The notes under the pieces were generated by a model. The model saw only the letters and a list, made by a program, of their open reading frames with translations, did no database searches and had not been told where the DNA came from. Of a stretch of DNA of 64,000 nt, positions 33,698 through 42,090 are shown piece by piece; within the stretch, counting starts at the first letter, position 1, and the number at the start of each line of letters is the position of its first letter. A program made the position numbers and the translations under genes. Where the stretch lies: assembly GCA_044432805.1 (NCBI GenBank), contig JAWXUI010000003.1, forward strand, positions 1 to 64,000, given 5' to 3'. The DNA is from CAYJEO01 sp044432805 (GTDB taxonomy: Bacteria; Bacillota_I; Bacilli_A; RF39; UBA660).

Positions 33698-35002
33698 TTA
33701 AGGATTTAAATTATTAGGTCCACGGTATACAAACATAGATTCTTTTAGACTAGGCAAATCTAACAAAAGCATAATCAGCCTATCTATTCCCAAACCAAAT
33801 CCTCCATGCGGATTACAACCATATTTAAAAAATTCTAAATAAGCACTTACATCTTTATCTAAGCCTTTTTCTTTTGCTTGTTTTTCTAATATATCATAAC
33901 GGTGTTCCCTTTGAGCTCCAGTAGTGATTTCAGTTCCTTTCCAAATTAAATCATATCCTTGTGGAACATTTTCTTTTCTCATATGATAAAATGCACGGTT
34001 TTCTTTATTGTAATCTGTTATAAAAATAAATTCAGAATTATACACTTCTTTTGCTAATTTATAAGAAAGCTTTTCTCCTTCACGAGTAAGATCACCTTTT
34101 TCTAAATCACTTACAACATAACCATATTTTTCTTCTAATATATTATATAAATCACTTAACTTTATGCGTGGAATTTTTTCTTTTGGAATATTTATTTCAA
34201 TACCAAAGTGTTGTAATATTAAATCTTTATACTTTTCATTTAATTTTGTCAATGAGTACTTTATCATTTCTTCTTCTAAATCCATTACATATTCATAACT
34301 TTCTATATTAGCAAATTCAACATCAAATCCACTAAACTCTGTTGTGTGCCTATTAGTATATGATTTTTCCGCCCTGAAAACAGGTCCTACTTCAAAAACT
34401 TTTTCATACCCACTTGCTATAGCCATTTGTTTATAAAATTGAGGAGATTGCGCTAAAAAAGCCTTTTTTGAAAAATAGTTCACTTCAAAAACTTCACTTC
34501 CGCTTTCACTTGCTGTTCCAATTAGCTTAGGTGTGTGAATTTCCATAAAATCTAAAGAGTATAAATATTCTCTAAAAAATTTAACAAAATCACTTTGTAT
34601 TTTAAAAATCAAATTATTACTATCATTTCTAAGATCAAGCCAACGATATTTAATTCTTTGATCTATTAATTGGGCATCTTTATCGTGTACATTTATAGGT
34701 AGAACTTCTTCACTTCTGCTTGTTATATCTATTTTAGAAGGTATTATTTCAATGCCACCTAATTTAACTTTTTCATTATTGCATAGCAAACCTTCAACTC
34801 TTAAAGTGCTTTCAAACGCTAAACCACTTAATTGCTCCATAATATACTTATTCTTTTCTTCACTTTTTTCTATTGTTAATTGTATTTTACCAGTTGAATC
34901 CCTAAGCACGACAAATAAAACCCATTTAGTATCCCTTATAATATCAACATGTCCTGATACAACAACATTTTTTCCTATATTATTTTTTAAATTTCCAATC
35001 AT
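33698..35002 (-). CDS. aspS: Aspartyl-tRNA synthetase, short archaeal-type
   Basis: A 434-residue AspRS lacking the large insertion domain of standard bacterial AspRS (about 590 residues), so it is the archaeal/eukaryal-like short form found in some Bacillota. An N-terminal OB-fold (about 10-100) is followed by the class II core: motif 2 FEVGPVFRAEKS with NRHTTEFSGFDVE, and motif 3 GGFGLGIDRLIMLLLDL. The ending ESMFVYRGPNNLNP differs from the standard PFPR end. The ATG at 35002 is preferred over an upstream TTG since GGAGG lies 5 nt before it. It is controlled by an Asp T-box. Whether it also charges tRNA-Asn is unknown. Confidence 0.93.
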   Translation of the reverse strand: MIGNLKNNIGKNVVVSGHVDIIRDTKWVLFVVLRDSTGKIQLTIEKSEEKNKYIMEQLSGLAFESTLRVEGLLCNNEKVKLGGIEIIPSKIDITSRSEEVLPINVHDKDAQLIDQRIKYRWLDLRNDSNNLIFKIQSDFVKFFREYLYSLDFMEIHTPKLIGTASESGSEVFEVNYFSKKAFLAQSPQFYKQMAIASGYEKVFEVGPVFRAEKSYTNRHTTEFSGFDVEFANIESYEYVMDLEEEMIKYSLTKLNEKYKDLILQHFGIEINIPKEKIPRIKLSDLYNILEEKYGYVVSDLEKGDLTREGEKLSYKLAKEVYNSEFIFITDYNKENRAFYHMRKENVPQGYDLIWKGTEITTGAQREHRYDILEKQAKEKGLDKDVSAYLEFFKYGCNPHGGFGLGIDRLIMLLLDLPSLKESMFVYRGPNNLNP

Positions 35003-35012
35003 ATTTTCCTCC

Positions 35013-35217
35013 AAAAAAAACCTATAAATATAGGAACGAAGTTACTCGTGGTGCCATCCTAATTTATAGATTTATATCTACCTTTAAATGCTTAACGCGC
35101 ATTAACGCTTACTTATGTAATAGGTGTCTTCTTATATATTTATTAATTAGTTTTCAGCGCCCACTAACTCTCTTTGTAATAAATATTATAATACTCTTCC
35201 CAAGTAATTACGAAATT
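35013..35217 (-). promoter_or_regulatory. T-box riboswitch, aspartate specifier
   Basis: The minus-strand leader has T-box features. The specifier loop GAA-GAC-ACC has GAC (Asp) at 35126-35128. The T-box bulge TGGCACCACG (35047-35056) offers C in the N position, which pairs with the G73 discriminator of tRNA-Asp. Stem I elements AGAGAG and GCGCTGAAAA are present. A terminator stem (CCTAT/ATAGG, 35021-35034) with eight T ends just before the aspS ribosome-binding site. Uncharged tRNA-Asp should favour readthrough. Confidence 0.92.
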
Positions 35218-35226
35218 AGTATATCA
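35218..35226 (-). promoter_or_regulatory. Extended -10 promoter of the aspS T-box leader
   Basis: Minus-strand TGATATACT at the right place to start the T-box transcript. Confidence 0.5.
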
Positions 35227-35276
35227 TAAATAAAATCTAATAGAAAGGGAATTTAAAAGAAGTTGACAAAAGGACA

Positions 35277-35301
35277 CAAAAAAAACCTTATAAAATAAGG
35301 T
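35277..35301 (-). terminator. Terminator after tRNA-His
   Basis: Minus-strand ACCTTA-TTTTA-TAAGGT followed by seven or eight T. Confidence 0.75.
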
Positions 35302-35314
35302 CTAAATATCTAAA

Positions 35315-35391
35315 TGGGGCGACTAGTGGGGTTCGAACCCACGCATAACAGAACCACAATCTGCCGTGTTAACCACTTCACCATAACCGCC
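35315..35391 (-). tRNA. tRNA-His (anticodon GTG)
   Basis: Minus-strand cloverleaf with the His-specific extra G-1 (35391) opposite C73, acceptor GCGGTTA/TAGTCGC, anticodon stem GCAGA/TCTGT with loop TTGTGGT (anticodon GTG), T arm GTGGG-TTCGAAC-CCCAC and an encoded CCA at 35315-35317. Confidence 0.96.
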
Positions 35392-35473
35392 ATTTCAAAT
35401 ACAAAGTATATTTTACATTATTTTATAGTTTTTTGCAAGACTTTTATATTAATTAATTAAATAGGTAAATAAC

Positions 35474-35502
35474 TATACATTTATTTGTTATATTCATACT
35501 AT
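35474..35502 (+). promoter_or_regulatory. Candidate sigma-E promoter of the cotJ operon
   Basis: ATACATT (-35 like, 35475-35481), a 13-nt spacer and CATACTAT (-10, 35495-35502) match the Bacillus sigma-E pattern, the known regulator of cotJ. The predicted start lies close to the AGGAGG, so the leader would be very short. Confidence 0.5.
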
Positions 35503-35520
35503 AAATTAGGAGGAATTTTT

Positions 35521-35895
35521 ATGAATAATTATAATATGTATAGATTACAAAATATAAACGAACCTTATCCTGGCTTTATAAAAGGTAATATGTTCGAAAA
35601 TTTATATAAACCATACAAATTTTATAAACCAGCTGAAATAACACCTAATAGTGAACAAGGTGATTGGCTTTTAGCGATTGATTGTTTAAGTTTTGCTTGT
35701 CATGATTTAAATTTATTTTTAGATTTACACAATGATGATTTTGAGGCTAGACAATTATTTAATAAATATAATAACGATTTAAAAACATATACAAAATACT
35801 ATGAAGATAAATATGGTCCAATTTATGTAAACAATGATTCTATATTAGAAAATAATTGGGCTTGGGTAAAATCACCATGGCCTTGGGAAAATTAG
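35521..35895 (+). CDS. cotJB: CotJA-CotJB fusion spore-coat protein
   Basis: A 124-residue protein. The C-terminal two thirds (about 45-124) is CotJB: WLLAIDCLSFACHDLNLFLD, LHNDDFEA and a tryptophan-rich end with SPWPWE. The N-terminal part, YPGFIKGNMFENLYKPYKFY (about 14-33), resembles the core of CotJA (G.LF..LY.PY). CotJA and CotJB are usually separate genes upstream of cotJC, so this looks like a fusion. The ATG at 35521 is chosen because GGAGG precedes it by 7-8 nt. It is followed after 8 bp by cotJC. The proteins form part of the spore coat in Bacillus. Confidence 0.85.
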   Translation: MNNYNMYRLQNINEPYPGFIKGNMFENLYKPYKFYKPAEITPNSEQGDWLLAIDCLSFACHDLNLFLDLHNDDFEARQLFNKYNNDLKTYTKYYEDKYGPIYVNNDSILENNWAWVKSPWPWEN

Positions 35896-35903
35896 GAGGA
35901 AAT

Positions 35904-36470
35904 ATGTGGATTTATAAAAAAACATTACAATATCCTGTGGATATAAAACATAAAGATTTAAAAATGGCTAAATATTTACTTGAACAATATGGTGGACCTT
36001 ATGGTGAACTAGGAGCTTGTATTCAATATTTAAACCAACGATTTACAATGCCAGATGAAAGAGGAAAAGCACTTTTAACAGATATCGGAACCGAAGAAAT
36101 TGGCCATTGTGAAATGATTGCTTCTATGGTTTATCAACTTATCAAAGGTGCAACACCAGAAGAATTAAAAGAAGCAGGTCTAGGTAGTAACTACGCTAAA
36201 TTTAGTAACGCTCTATTCCCTAGTGATTCAACTGGTAATTCTTTTACTTGTGACTACGTTAGTACTACCGGTGATTTTATAGCTGATTTAGAATCTGACA
36301 TGGCATCTGAACAAAAAGCAAGAGCAACATATGAACATTTAATAGATATGACAGATGACCCAGATATATTGGGGCCATTATTATTTTTAAGACAAAGAGA
36401 AGTCGTACATTATGATTTGTTCAAAGATTTAAAAGATTTTTATTCAATTAATATGCCACAAGCAAAATAA
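35904..36470 (+). CDS. cotJC: CotJC, manganese-catalase-type spore coat protein
   Basis: A 188-residue protein of the manganese catalase family, the third member of the cotJ operon. Ferritin-like helices hold the di-metal ligands: ELGACIQYLNQRF (about 33-45), TEEIGHCEM (about 68-76) and DLESDMASEQKARATYEHL, then LLFLRQREVVHYDLF near the C-terminus. The start MWIYKKTLQYPV is typical of CotJC, and GGAGG lies 4 nt before it, so an earlier in-frame ATG is rejected. In Bacillus CotJC is a mother-cell protein of the coat and may detoxify peroxide. Its presence strongly suggests sporulation capacity. Confidence 0.93.
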   Translation: MWIYKKTLQYPVDIKHKDLKMAKYLLEQYGGPYGELGACIQYLNQRFTMPDERGKALLTDIGTEEIGHCEMIASMVYQLIKGATPEELKEAGLGSNYAKFSNALFPSDSTGNSFTCDYVSTTGDFIADLESDMASEQKARATYEHLIDMTDDPDILGPLLFLRQREVVHYDLFKDLKDFYSINMPQAK

Positions 36471-36490
36471 AAAAACCTTAAAGGTTTTTT
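36471..36490. terminator. Bidirectional terminator cotJC / typA
   Basis: AAAAACC-TTAA-GGTTTTT at the convergent junction with A and T tracts on both sides. Confidence 0.72.
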
Positions 36491-38288
36491 ATTTTCTGTT
36501 TTTCTTTCTTAATTCAGTATTTAAAACTCTTTTTCTTAGTCTATAACTAACTGGAGTTACTTCAACTAATTCATCATAATTTAAATAAGCTAAACAATCT
36601 TCTAAAGACATTTGTCTTGGTCTTTTTAATACAGTAGTGTGATCTGATCCACTAGCTCTTGTATTTGTTAATTTCTTACCCTTAACAACATTTACAGCTA
36701 AATCATTATCTTGGTTATGTTCCCCAACTATCATACCTTCATAAACTTCAGTAGATGGTTCAATAAACATAATACCTCTGTCTTCTAATTGACCTAAAGC
36801 ATAAGCTGTAGCTTTTCCGTTTTCCATAGAAACTAAAACACCTAGTTTTCTTTCTCCAACACCAGCTCCGGCTTGTTTTCTATATTCTTTAAATGTATGG
36901 TTTAACATACCATATCCTTTTGTTAAAGTCATAAACTCTGTACTAAATCCGATTAAACCTCTTGATGGAGATGTGTATAATAATCTAACTTGTCCATCGT
37001 GGTTAACCATGTCTTCCATAATAGATTCTCTATTACCTAAAGCTTCAATAACAGCACCTACATATTCTTCTGGTACATCTATTTGAACATCTTCAAATGG
37101 TTCACATTTAACACCATCTATTTCTCTTACGATAACTTCTGGTTTAGATACTTGAAGTTCAAAACCTTCTCTTCTCATATTTTCAATTAAAATAGATAAA
37201 TGTAATTCTCCTCTTCCAGAAACAATAAAACTTTCTGAATCATTAGGAGTTATTTTTAAAGAAACATCTCTTTCAGCTTCTTTGCTTAATCTTTCTTCTA
37301 TTTTTGAAGCAGTTACTAATTTTCCTTCTTTTCCACAAAATGGAGAAGTATTAACTCCGAAAGTCATTTGTAACGTTGGTTCATCAATTCTTAAATGTGG
37401 TAGAGCATCTTCTTTACCAACAGTACAAACAGTTTCTCCAACAAATATATCAGGTAAACCAGCTATTGCAACGATTTCTCCTGCATGTGCTTCAGTTATT
37501 TCTATTCTTTTAAGACCTAAATAACCAAACATTTTTTGGATTCTAAATTGTTTGATACTTCCATCTAATCTAACACATGAAACCATTTCATTTAATTTTA
37601 CAGTTCCTCTTTTAATTCTACCAATACCAATTCTTCCAACAAAATCATTATAATCTAATAAAGCTGGTTGAAATTGTAAACCACCATCTAAATTAACATC
37701 AGGTGCTGGAATATTTTCAATAATAGAATCTAAGATAGGATTCATAGTTTCTTTTTGTGTTGATACATCTGGATCTATACTAGAAGTTCCTTGTAATGCT
37801 GATGCGTATAAAACAGGGAAATCTAATTGATCAATGTCAGCACCTAATTCAATAAATAAATCAATAACTTCGTCAACAACTTCTTTTGGACGAGCTGAAT
37901 CTTTATCTACTTTATTAACTACTAAAATAGGCACAACACCAGCTTCTAAAGCTTTTTTTAATACAAATCTTGTTTGTGGCATTGTTCCTTCATAAGCATC
38001 TACAACTAGTAAAACACCATCAACCATATTCATAATACGTTCAACTTCTCCACCAAAGTCTGCATGTCCTGGTGTATCTAATATATTGATACGGTAATCA
38101 TTATAATTAATAGCTGTTGTTTTTGCTAAAATTGTAATTCCTCTTTCTCTTTCAAGATCGTTAGAATCCATAGAAACAGTTTCTTCATTCTCTCTAAAAG
38201 TTCCCGACATTTTTAATAGTTGATCCACTAATTTTGTTTTTCCATGGTCAACATGGGCAATAATTGCAATATTTCTAATTTCTTTCAT
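36489..38288 (-). CDS. typA: Ribosome-associated GTPase TypA/BipA
   Basis: A 599-residue translational GTPase related to EF-G that helps ribosome assembly and stress adaptation. The G domain shows AHVDHGKTKL (G1), RERGITI (G2), DTPGHADFGGE (G3) and VNKVDKD (G4). EF-G-like domains III and V follow, and the TypA-specific C-terminal domain contains GKATAYALGQLEDRG and TNTRASGSDHT. Length is normal. The promoter TGCTATACT is 22 nt upstream. It is monocistronic and convergent with cotJC. Confidence 0.96.
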   Translation of the reverse strand: MKEIRNIAIIAHVDHGKTKLVDQLLKMSGTFRENEETVSMDSNDLERERGITILAKTTAINYNDYRINILDTPGHADFGGEVERIMNMVDGVLLVVDAYEGTMPQTRFVLKKALEAGVVPILVVNKVDKDSARPKEVVDEVIDLFIELGADIDQLDFPVLYASALQGTSSIDPDVSTQKETMNPILDSIIENIPAPDVNLDGGLQFQPALLDYNDFVGRIGIGRIKRGTVKLNEMVSCVRLDGSIKQFRIQKMFGYLGLKRIEITEAHAGEIVAIAGLPDIFVGETVCTVGKEDALPHLRIDEPTLQMTFGVNTSPFCGKEGKLVTASKIEERLSKEAERDVSLKITPNDSESFIVSGRGELHLSILIENMRREGFELQVSKPEVIVREIDGVKCEPFEDVQIDVPEEYVGAVIEALGNRESIMEDMVNHDGQVRLLYTSPSRGLIGFSTEFMTLTKGYGMLNHTFKEYRKQAGAGVGERKLGVLVSMENGKATAYALGQLEDRGIMFIEPSTEVYEGMIVGEHNQDNDLAVNVVKGKKLTNTRASGSDHTTVLKRPRQMSLEDCLAYLNYDELVEVTPVSYRLRKRVLNTELRKKNRK

Positions 38289-38310
38289 AAAACACTTCCT
38301 TAACCGTTGT

Positions 38311-38319
38311 AGTATAGCA
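38311..38319 (-). promoter_or_regulatory. Extended -10 promoter of typA
   Basis: Minus-strand TGCTATACT, 22 nt before the ATG at 38288. Confidence 0.55.
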
Positions 38320-38370
38320 CATTTTTACTATCTATGTAAACACATAAACATGATATTTAAAAAAAATATA

Positions 38371-38399
38371 TTGACATATTGAAAATTTCTTTTTACAAT
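38371..38399 (+). promoter_or_regulatory. Sigma-A promoter of the zinc-ribbon gene
   Basis: TTGACA (38371-38376), 17-nt spacer, TACAAT (38394-38399). Confidence 0.7.
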
Positions 38400-38442
38400 A
38401 AGATTAGAACTTATAATTATATAAGAAAAAAAGGAGTAAATT

Positions 38443-38997
38443 ATGAAATTTATAGTCGCTAAATGTCCAAACTGCGGGGCAAAAATAAACATGGAAGAAG
38501 GAAAACATTTTTATAAATGTAACTACTGTAGACACGATATCATATTTGATGATAATGGTAAAATGGACAAAGAACAAATGAAACTAGAAGGTTTAGAAAT
38601 TCCTGTTCAAAAAATGTCTAAATTAATGATGGTTATGCTGCCGGTAACAATACTAATAATATTAACGATATTTATCACTACTCTTATCGGCTTTTTCAGT
38701 ATCAGCTCTTTTGGAGGACATACTGTTAGTACAAATTCTTTTAATATTTTTATAGATAACAACGGTATATATAGTAGTTCCTATATAGCTAGCACATTAA
38801 ATCACGTTGTTTCTAATATGGAAGACCACGATAAAATTATCACTGTAGTATTTAATGGTGAAGAAACTAGCGATATTGACGAAATAAAAGCTTATATTTT
38901 AGAATTAGACGGTTATGAAATGTTTTCAAATTTTTCTATATTAAGTTATAAAGATGATGATGGATATGTTAATAAATTAGTAATTGAACAACAATAA
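38443..38997 (+). CDS. Zinc-ribbon membrane protein of unknown function
   Basis: A 184-residue protein with an N-terminal zinc ribbon (Cys8-x2-Cys11, Cys26-x2-Cys29; KCPNCG and KCNYCR), one transmembrane helix (about 65-91), and a C-terminal extracytoplasmic domain of about 90 residues. The C-terminal domain (NIFIDNNGIY, KIITVVFNGEETSD) has no recognised family. Zinc ribbon plus one helix is common in low-GC Bacillota proteins of unknown role. AAAGGAG precedes the ATG. It is a single-gene unit, convergent with the DUF421 gene. Confidence 0.75.
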   Translation: MKFIVAKCPNCGAKINMEEGKHFYKCNYCRHDIIFDDNGKMDKEQMKLEGLEIPVQKMSKLMMVMLPVTILIILTIFITTLIGFFSISSFGGHTVSTNSFNIFIDNNGIYSSSYIASTLNHVVSNMEDHDKIITVVFNGEETSDIDEIKAYILELDGYEMFSNFSILSYKDDDGYVNKLVIEQQ

Positions 38998-39035
38998 GAA
39001 GAATTATTCTAGTACTGATAGAATTTCTTCTTTTT
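38997..39035. terminator. Imperfect hairpin between convergent genes
   Basis: AGAAGAA...TTCTA pairs imperfectly with TAGAATTTCTTCT and is followed by T on the plus strand; it overlaps the 3' end of the DUF421 gene. Confidence 0.45.
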
Positions 39036-39741
39036 TATTTCTATTATAAATATTAATATTATAGAATTCATCTACAGTTAATAATAAAATATCATCTAAT
39101 CTACTATAGCCTTTTTCCTTAATTTCTTTTTTTAACCAAATTTCATCTTTTTTTATTTGTTTTAAATTATCTTTCATGATTTTAGAATCAATTATTATAT
39201 TTGCACATATGCCTTTATTTTTAGATTTTATATCCAAATCTTTTTTTGTTACCATTTTATAGTCTTCAAAAGGTAAAAAGCTAACACTTCCATTAATCTC
39301 CATAATCGCATATTGAATTTCTGATATATCAAAATATCCACAAGTTCGACACTCTTCTAATAAATCATTTATATCAAACTTCACTTTTCTTAATCCTTTT
39401 TCTAACAATTTGCCATCTTGAATTAATATTGTAGGTGTCCCCATAAAAAAACGTCTTAAGAATATGCTTTTCATAGTTAAAAAACTTACCAAATATGCTA
39501 TAAATCCAAAAATTAAAACCGCTATTGTCCCGTTTAGTATTTGCGAATCCAAATTAAGACACATCTCTGCTGCAAAATTACCTATTGATATACCAATTAC
39601 ATAATCAAATAAAGATAATTGAGAAACTTGTTTTTTTCCCAATATTTTTGTTACTAAAAATAAAGTTAGTAACGATATTATACATCTAATGCTTACATCT
39701 AGCACCTCTACAAAGTCTGTTTGTATTATTTCTTCTATCAT
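39004..39741 (-). CDS. DUF421 (YetF-like) membrane protein
   Basis: A 245-residue protein with three N-terminal transmembrane helices and a cytoplasmic domain, as in the YetF/YdfS/YkjA (DUF421/DUF3290-associated) family of Bacillus. LFLVTKILGKKQVSQLSLFDYVIGISIGNFAAE is a family hallmark only quoted here in part: KILGKKQ and FDYVIGI. TPTILIQDGK begins the soluble domain, and LLEECRTCGYFDI is typical of its core. The ATG at 39741 is used because GGTGAT lies just upstream; earlier in-frame starts overlap the upstream gene's terminator. Function uncertain; some homologues affect spore germination or membrane properties. Confidence 0.85.
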   Translation of the reverse strand: MIEEIIQTDFVEVLDVSIRCIISLLTLFLVTKILGKKQVSQLSLFDYVIGISIGNFAAEMCLNLDSQILNGTIAVLIFGFIAYLVSFLTMKSIFLRRFFMGTPTILIQDGKLLEKGLRKVKFDINDLLEECRTCGYFDISEIQYAIMEINGSVSFLPFEDYKMVTKKDLDIKSKNKGICANIIIDSKIMKDNLKQIKKDEIWLKKEIKEKGYSRLDDILLLTVDEFYNINIYNRNKKEEILSVLE

Positions 39742-39763
39742 ATAAATCACCATTTTTATTATT

Positions 39764-39791
39764 AAAAAAAAAATAGATTTTATTCTATTTT
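39764..39791 (-). terminator. Terminator of tagO-like gene
   Basis: Minus-strand AAAATAGA-ATAAAA-TCTATTTT followed by T; it overlaps the 3' end of the gene. Confidence 0.7.
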
Positions 39792-40831
39792 CTTTTGAAA
39801 ATACCTCTTTTTTCAAAAATTATATTTGTCTTCGCTACAAAAAGAATAACCAAAAATAACAATACTCCATAAATTATGTATCCTAATGTTCTGTTTTTTA
39901 GTACATATACTATAGATGCTATAGCAAATAAAGAGTTTATAAAATATATAATTAAAACGGTTGCTCTTTGCGAAATTTTTCTATTTAAAAATTGATGATG
40001 AATATGAAATTTATCTCCATGTGTAATACTTTCACCTTTTATTAATCTTCTCAATATAGCACATCCCGTGTCAAAGAAAGGAATCGCTAATATTAAAAGA
40101 GGAACAATTAAAGAAGATAATGTAACATTTTTAAATCCCAATAATGCTATTATAGAAATTATAAAACCCATAAACATTGAACCTGTATCTCCTGCAAATA
40201 TACTAGCTGGATAAAAATTATAAACTAAAAATCCAAGTGTTGAACCAAGCATTACAAAAGTCAAAACAAAGTCTAATCCTAATTTATTTTGTAAAACCGC
40301 TATTATTCCAATAGTTAAAAAATAAATTGAACTTATTCCACCAGATAGTCCATCCATTCCATCAATTAAATTAATGCTATTTACACAAGCTAGAATAAAT
40401 ATTATGGTGATTGGATAAGCTAATATTCCAAAGTCTATGTATATTCCAAAGGCACTTACATCACTTAATAATATTTGTCCATAAAATACAATTACAAATG
40501 CTGCTAGTAACTGACCTATTATTTTTGATATAGCTCCTAATTCCACTATATCATCTATTATACCTGTTAATACTATTGAAAAACTACCAATTAATATAGC
40601 ATTCATAATTGGACTCGGTTCTCCAAAAATCATATAGCCTATTAAAAAACCAATAAAAATCGCTAAACCTCCCAATTTAGGCATTTCTTTATTATGTATA
40701 TGTCTATTTCTCGGTTTATCTGTCGCGCCTATTTTAAAAGCTAATTTTTTCATAATCGGAATTATAGCCACCACAGATAAAAAAGGAATAAATACCATTA
40801 AAAATATTTTTATTATTAATTCATCACTCAT
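39785..40831 (-). CDS. tagO: Undecaprenyl-phosphate GlcNAc-1-phosphate transferase (TagO/WecA-like)
   Basis: A 348-residue integral membrane enzyme of the MraY/WecA family with about ten helices. It starts lipid-linked polymer synthesis, such as wall teichoic acid, by moving GlcNAc-1-phosphate to undecaprenyl phosphate. Motifs are PKLGGLAIF, GIIDDI (DD), NSINLIDGMDGLSGG and FAGDTGSMFMGF. The HGDKFHIHHQFL segment with the His-rich loop marks the WecA/TagO branch, not MraY. The ATG at 40831 has GAGGTG 6 nt upstream; an in-frame GTG lies three codons earlier. No other teichoic acid genes are adjacent. Confidence 0.9.
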   Translation of the reverse strand: MSDELIIKIFLMVFIPFLSVVAIIPIMKKLAFKIGATDKPRNRHIHNKEMPKLGGLAIFIGFLIGYMIFGEPSPIMNAILIGSFSIVLTGIIDDIVELGAISKIIGQLLAAFVIVFYGQILLSDVSAFGIYIDFGILAYPITIIFILACVNSINLIDGMDGLSGGISSIYFLTIGIIAVLQNKLGLDFVLTFVMLGSTLGFLVYNFYPASIFAGDTGSMFMGFIISIIALLGFKNVTLSSLIVPLLILAIPFFDTGCAILRRLIKGESITHGDKFHIHHQFLNRKISQRATVLIIYFINSLFAIASIVYVLKNRTLGYIIYGVLLFLVILFVAKTNIIFEKRGIFKRK

Positions 40832-40879
40832 CGATATCACCTCTTATATTCTACCATTTTTTTACATAAATTAAAACAT

Positions 40880-40908
40880 TTAAAAACTATTGAATAAATC
40901 AATAGTTT
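40880..40908 (-). terminator. Terminator of the FIST-FucO operon
   Basis: Minus-strand AAACTATTGA-TTTAT-TCAATAGTTT followed by T. Confidence 0.72.
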
Positions 40909-40921
40909 ATTAATTAATTTT

Positions 40922-42082
40922 TTATTCACCAAATCCGGTATAAGATAATGACAATCCTCCTACCGTATTTGCACTGTGCTCGTTATGTCCATATTCACCA
41001 AAGGTAAATACCATCAAAAATTCTTTATCGCCTGTTGCTTTTTTAACTTCCGGATAAATTTTTTTTTCTAACTCATTTAACGATAATCCTAGTCTACGAC
41101 CGCCACAATGTACTAAAAAATATGACGTTGGAATTAGTTGCTCATTTAGTTTATTAACAGTCGTTGAATTTGCTTTTAAAATACCTTTTGGTGTATTTGA
41201 AAGTAATATAACTGCAGTATTTTCAACTAAATTAGCGCCTACATTAATCGATAAATCATCGTTTGCAAACATAGGATGTCTTACAGCTGTAATGTTACCA
41301 ATAGGATCTTTCACACCTAATGGCGAACAAATTGATTCAACTAAAATATTTCCTTCTTTTAATTCTTCTAAAGATTTATCCGTCCATTTAGAATACACTT
41401 CAGTCGCCGGCTTATTATCAATCTCTACTAATGTTCTTTCGTTTCTTACTTTTGTAATTACTCCTACTTTACTAGTTTCGTTATATGCTCCTGTATAAAT
41501 ATTTTTCATAATACTATCTGTATAAAATACAGCTACGGCACAACCTTGATTATAAGTTTTTCCATTACATATTATACTCCAGTTTCCTTCTACCGTATTA
41601 TCAGCAGCCGAGCCACCAAATACAGGAACTTTTCCTATAACATCTTGAATACCTTTCATATATTCTTCTTCGCTTCCAGGATCGGCAGTCATAAAGAAAT
41701 AATCAGGTTCTATATCATCACCTTTTATTTGTGATATTGCTTCTTGTGCAATTCTTCTTCCAATTTCTCTTGGTGTTTCTTTTGTTTTTTTACTTCCAGA
41801 TACTCCAACTTCAACATTTTTTCCAAACGTCATCATTCCAGCATATCCAGTTTCATTATTTAAATAACCATCTTGCGTACAAATTGCGGCAGATGATGTG
41901 CATCCAATATATTTAGAATTTGGACAAACACTTTCTATTCCACTAATTACATCTTTTTGATTATATACACAAGAGGTAAAAATCAATCCTACTTCTTGTT
42001 TATTTAACAATGCTTTTAAAGCTGTTTCTCTACCTGCTTCAAAGGCGTTTATATTATTACTATAACCTACTTTTGTTTTCAT
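40922..42082 (-). CDS. FIST domain sensory protein
   Basis: A 386-residue soluble protein with FIST_N (about 25-200) and FIST_C (about 215-365) regions. FIST domains are predicted to bind small ligands such as amino acids and are usually fused or linked to signalling modules. Markers are GLIFTSCVY, YIGCTSSAAICT, PVFGGSAADN and the C-terminal FTFGEYGHNEHSANTVGGLSLS. No signalling output domain is fused. It lies 8 bp downstream of the FucO-like dehydrogenase and shares its transcript, an uncommon pairing that suggests a ligand related to the alcohol/aldehyde metabolism. Ligand unknown. Confidence 0.85.
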   Translation of the reverse strand: MKTKVGYSNNINAFEAGRETALKALLNKQEVGLIFTSCVYNQKDVISGIESVCPNSKYIGCTSSAAICTQDGYLNNETGYAGMMTFGKNVEVGVSGSKKTKETPREIGRRIAQEAISQIKGDDIEPDYFFMTADPGSEEEYMKGIQDVIGKVPVFGGSAADNTVEGNWSIICNGKTYNQGCAVAVFYTDSIMKNIYTGAYNETSKVGVITKVRNERTLVEIDNKPATEVYSKWTDKSLEELKEGNILVESICSPLGVKDPIGNITAVRHPMFANDDLSINVGANLVENTAVILLSNTPKGILKANSTTVNKLNEQLIPTSYFLVHCGGRRLGLSLNELEKKIYPEVKKATGDKEFLMVFTFGEYGHNEHSANTVGGLSLSYTGFGE

Positions 42083-42090
42083 TAGTCCTC

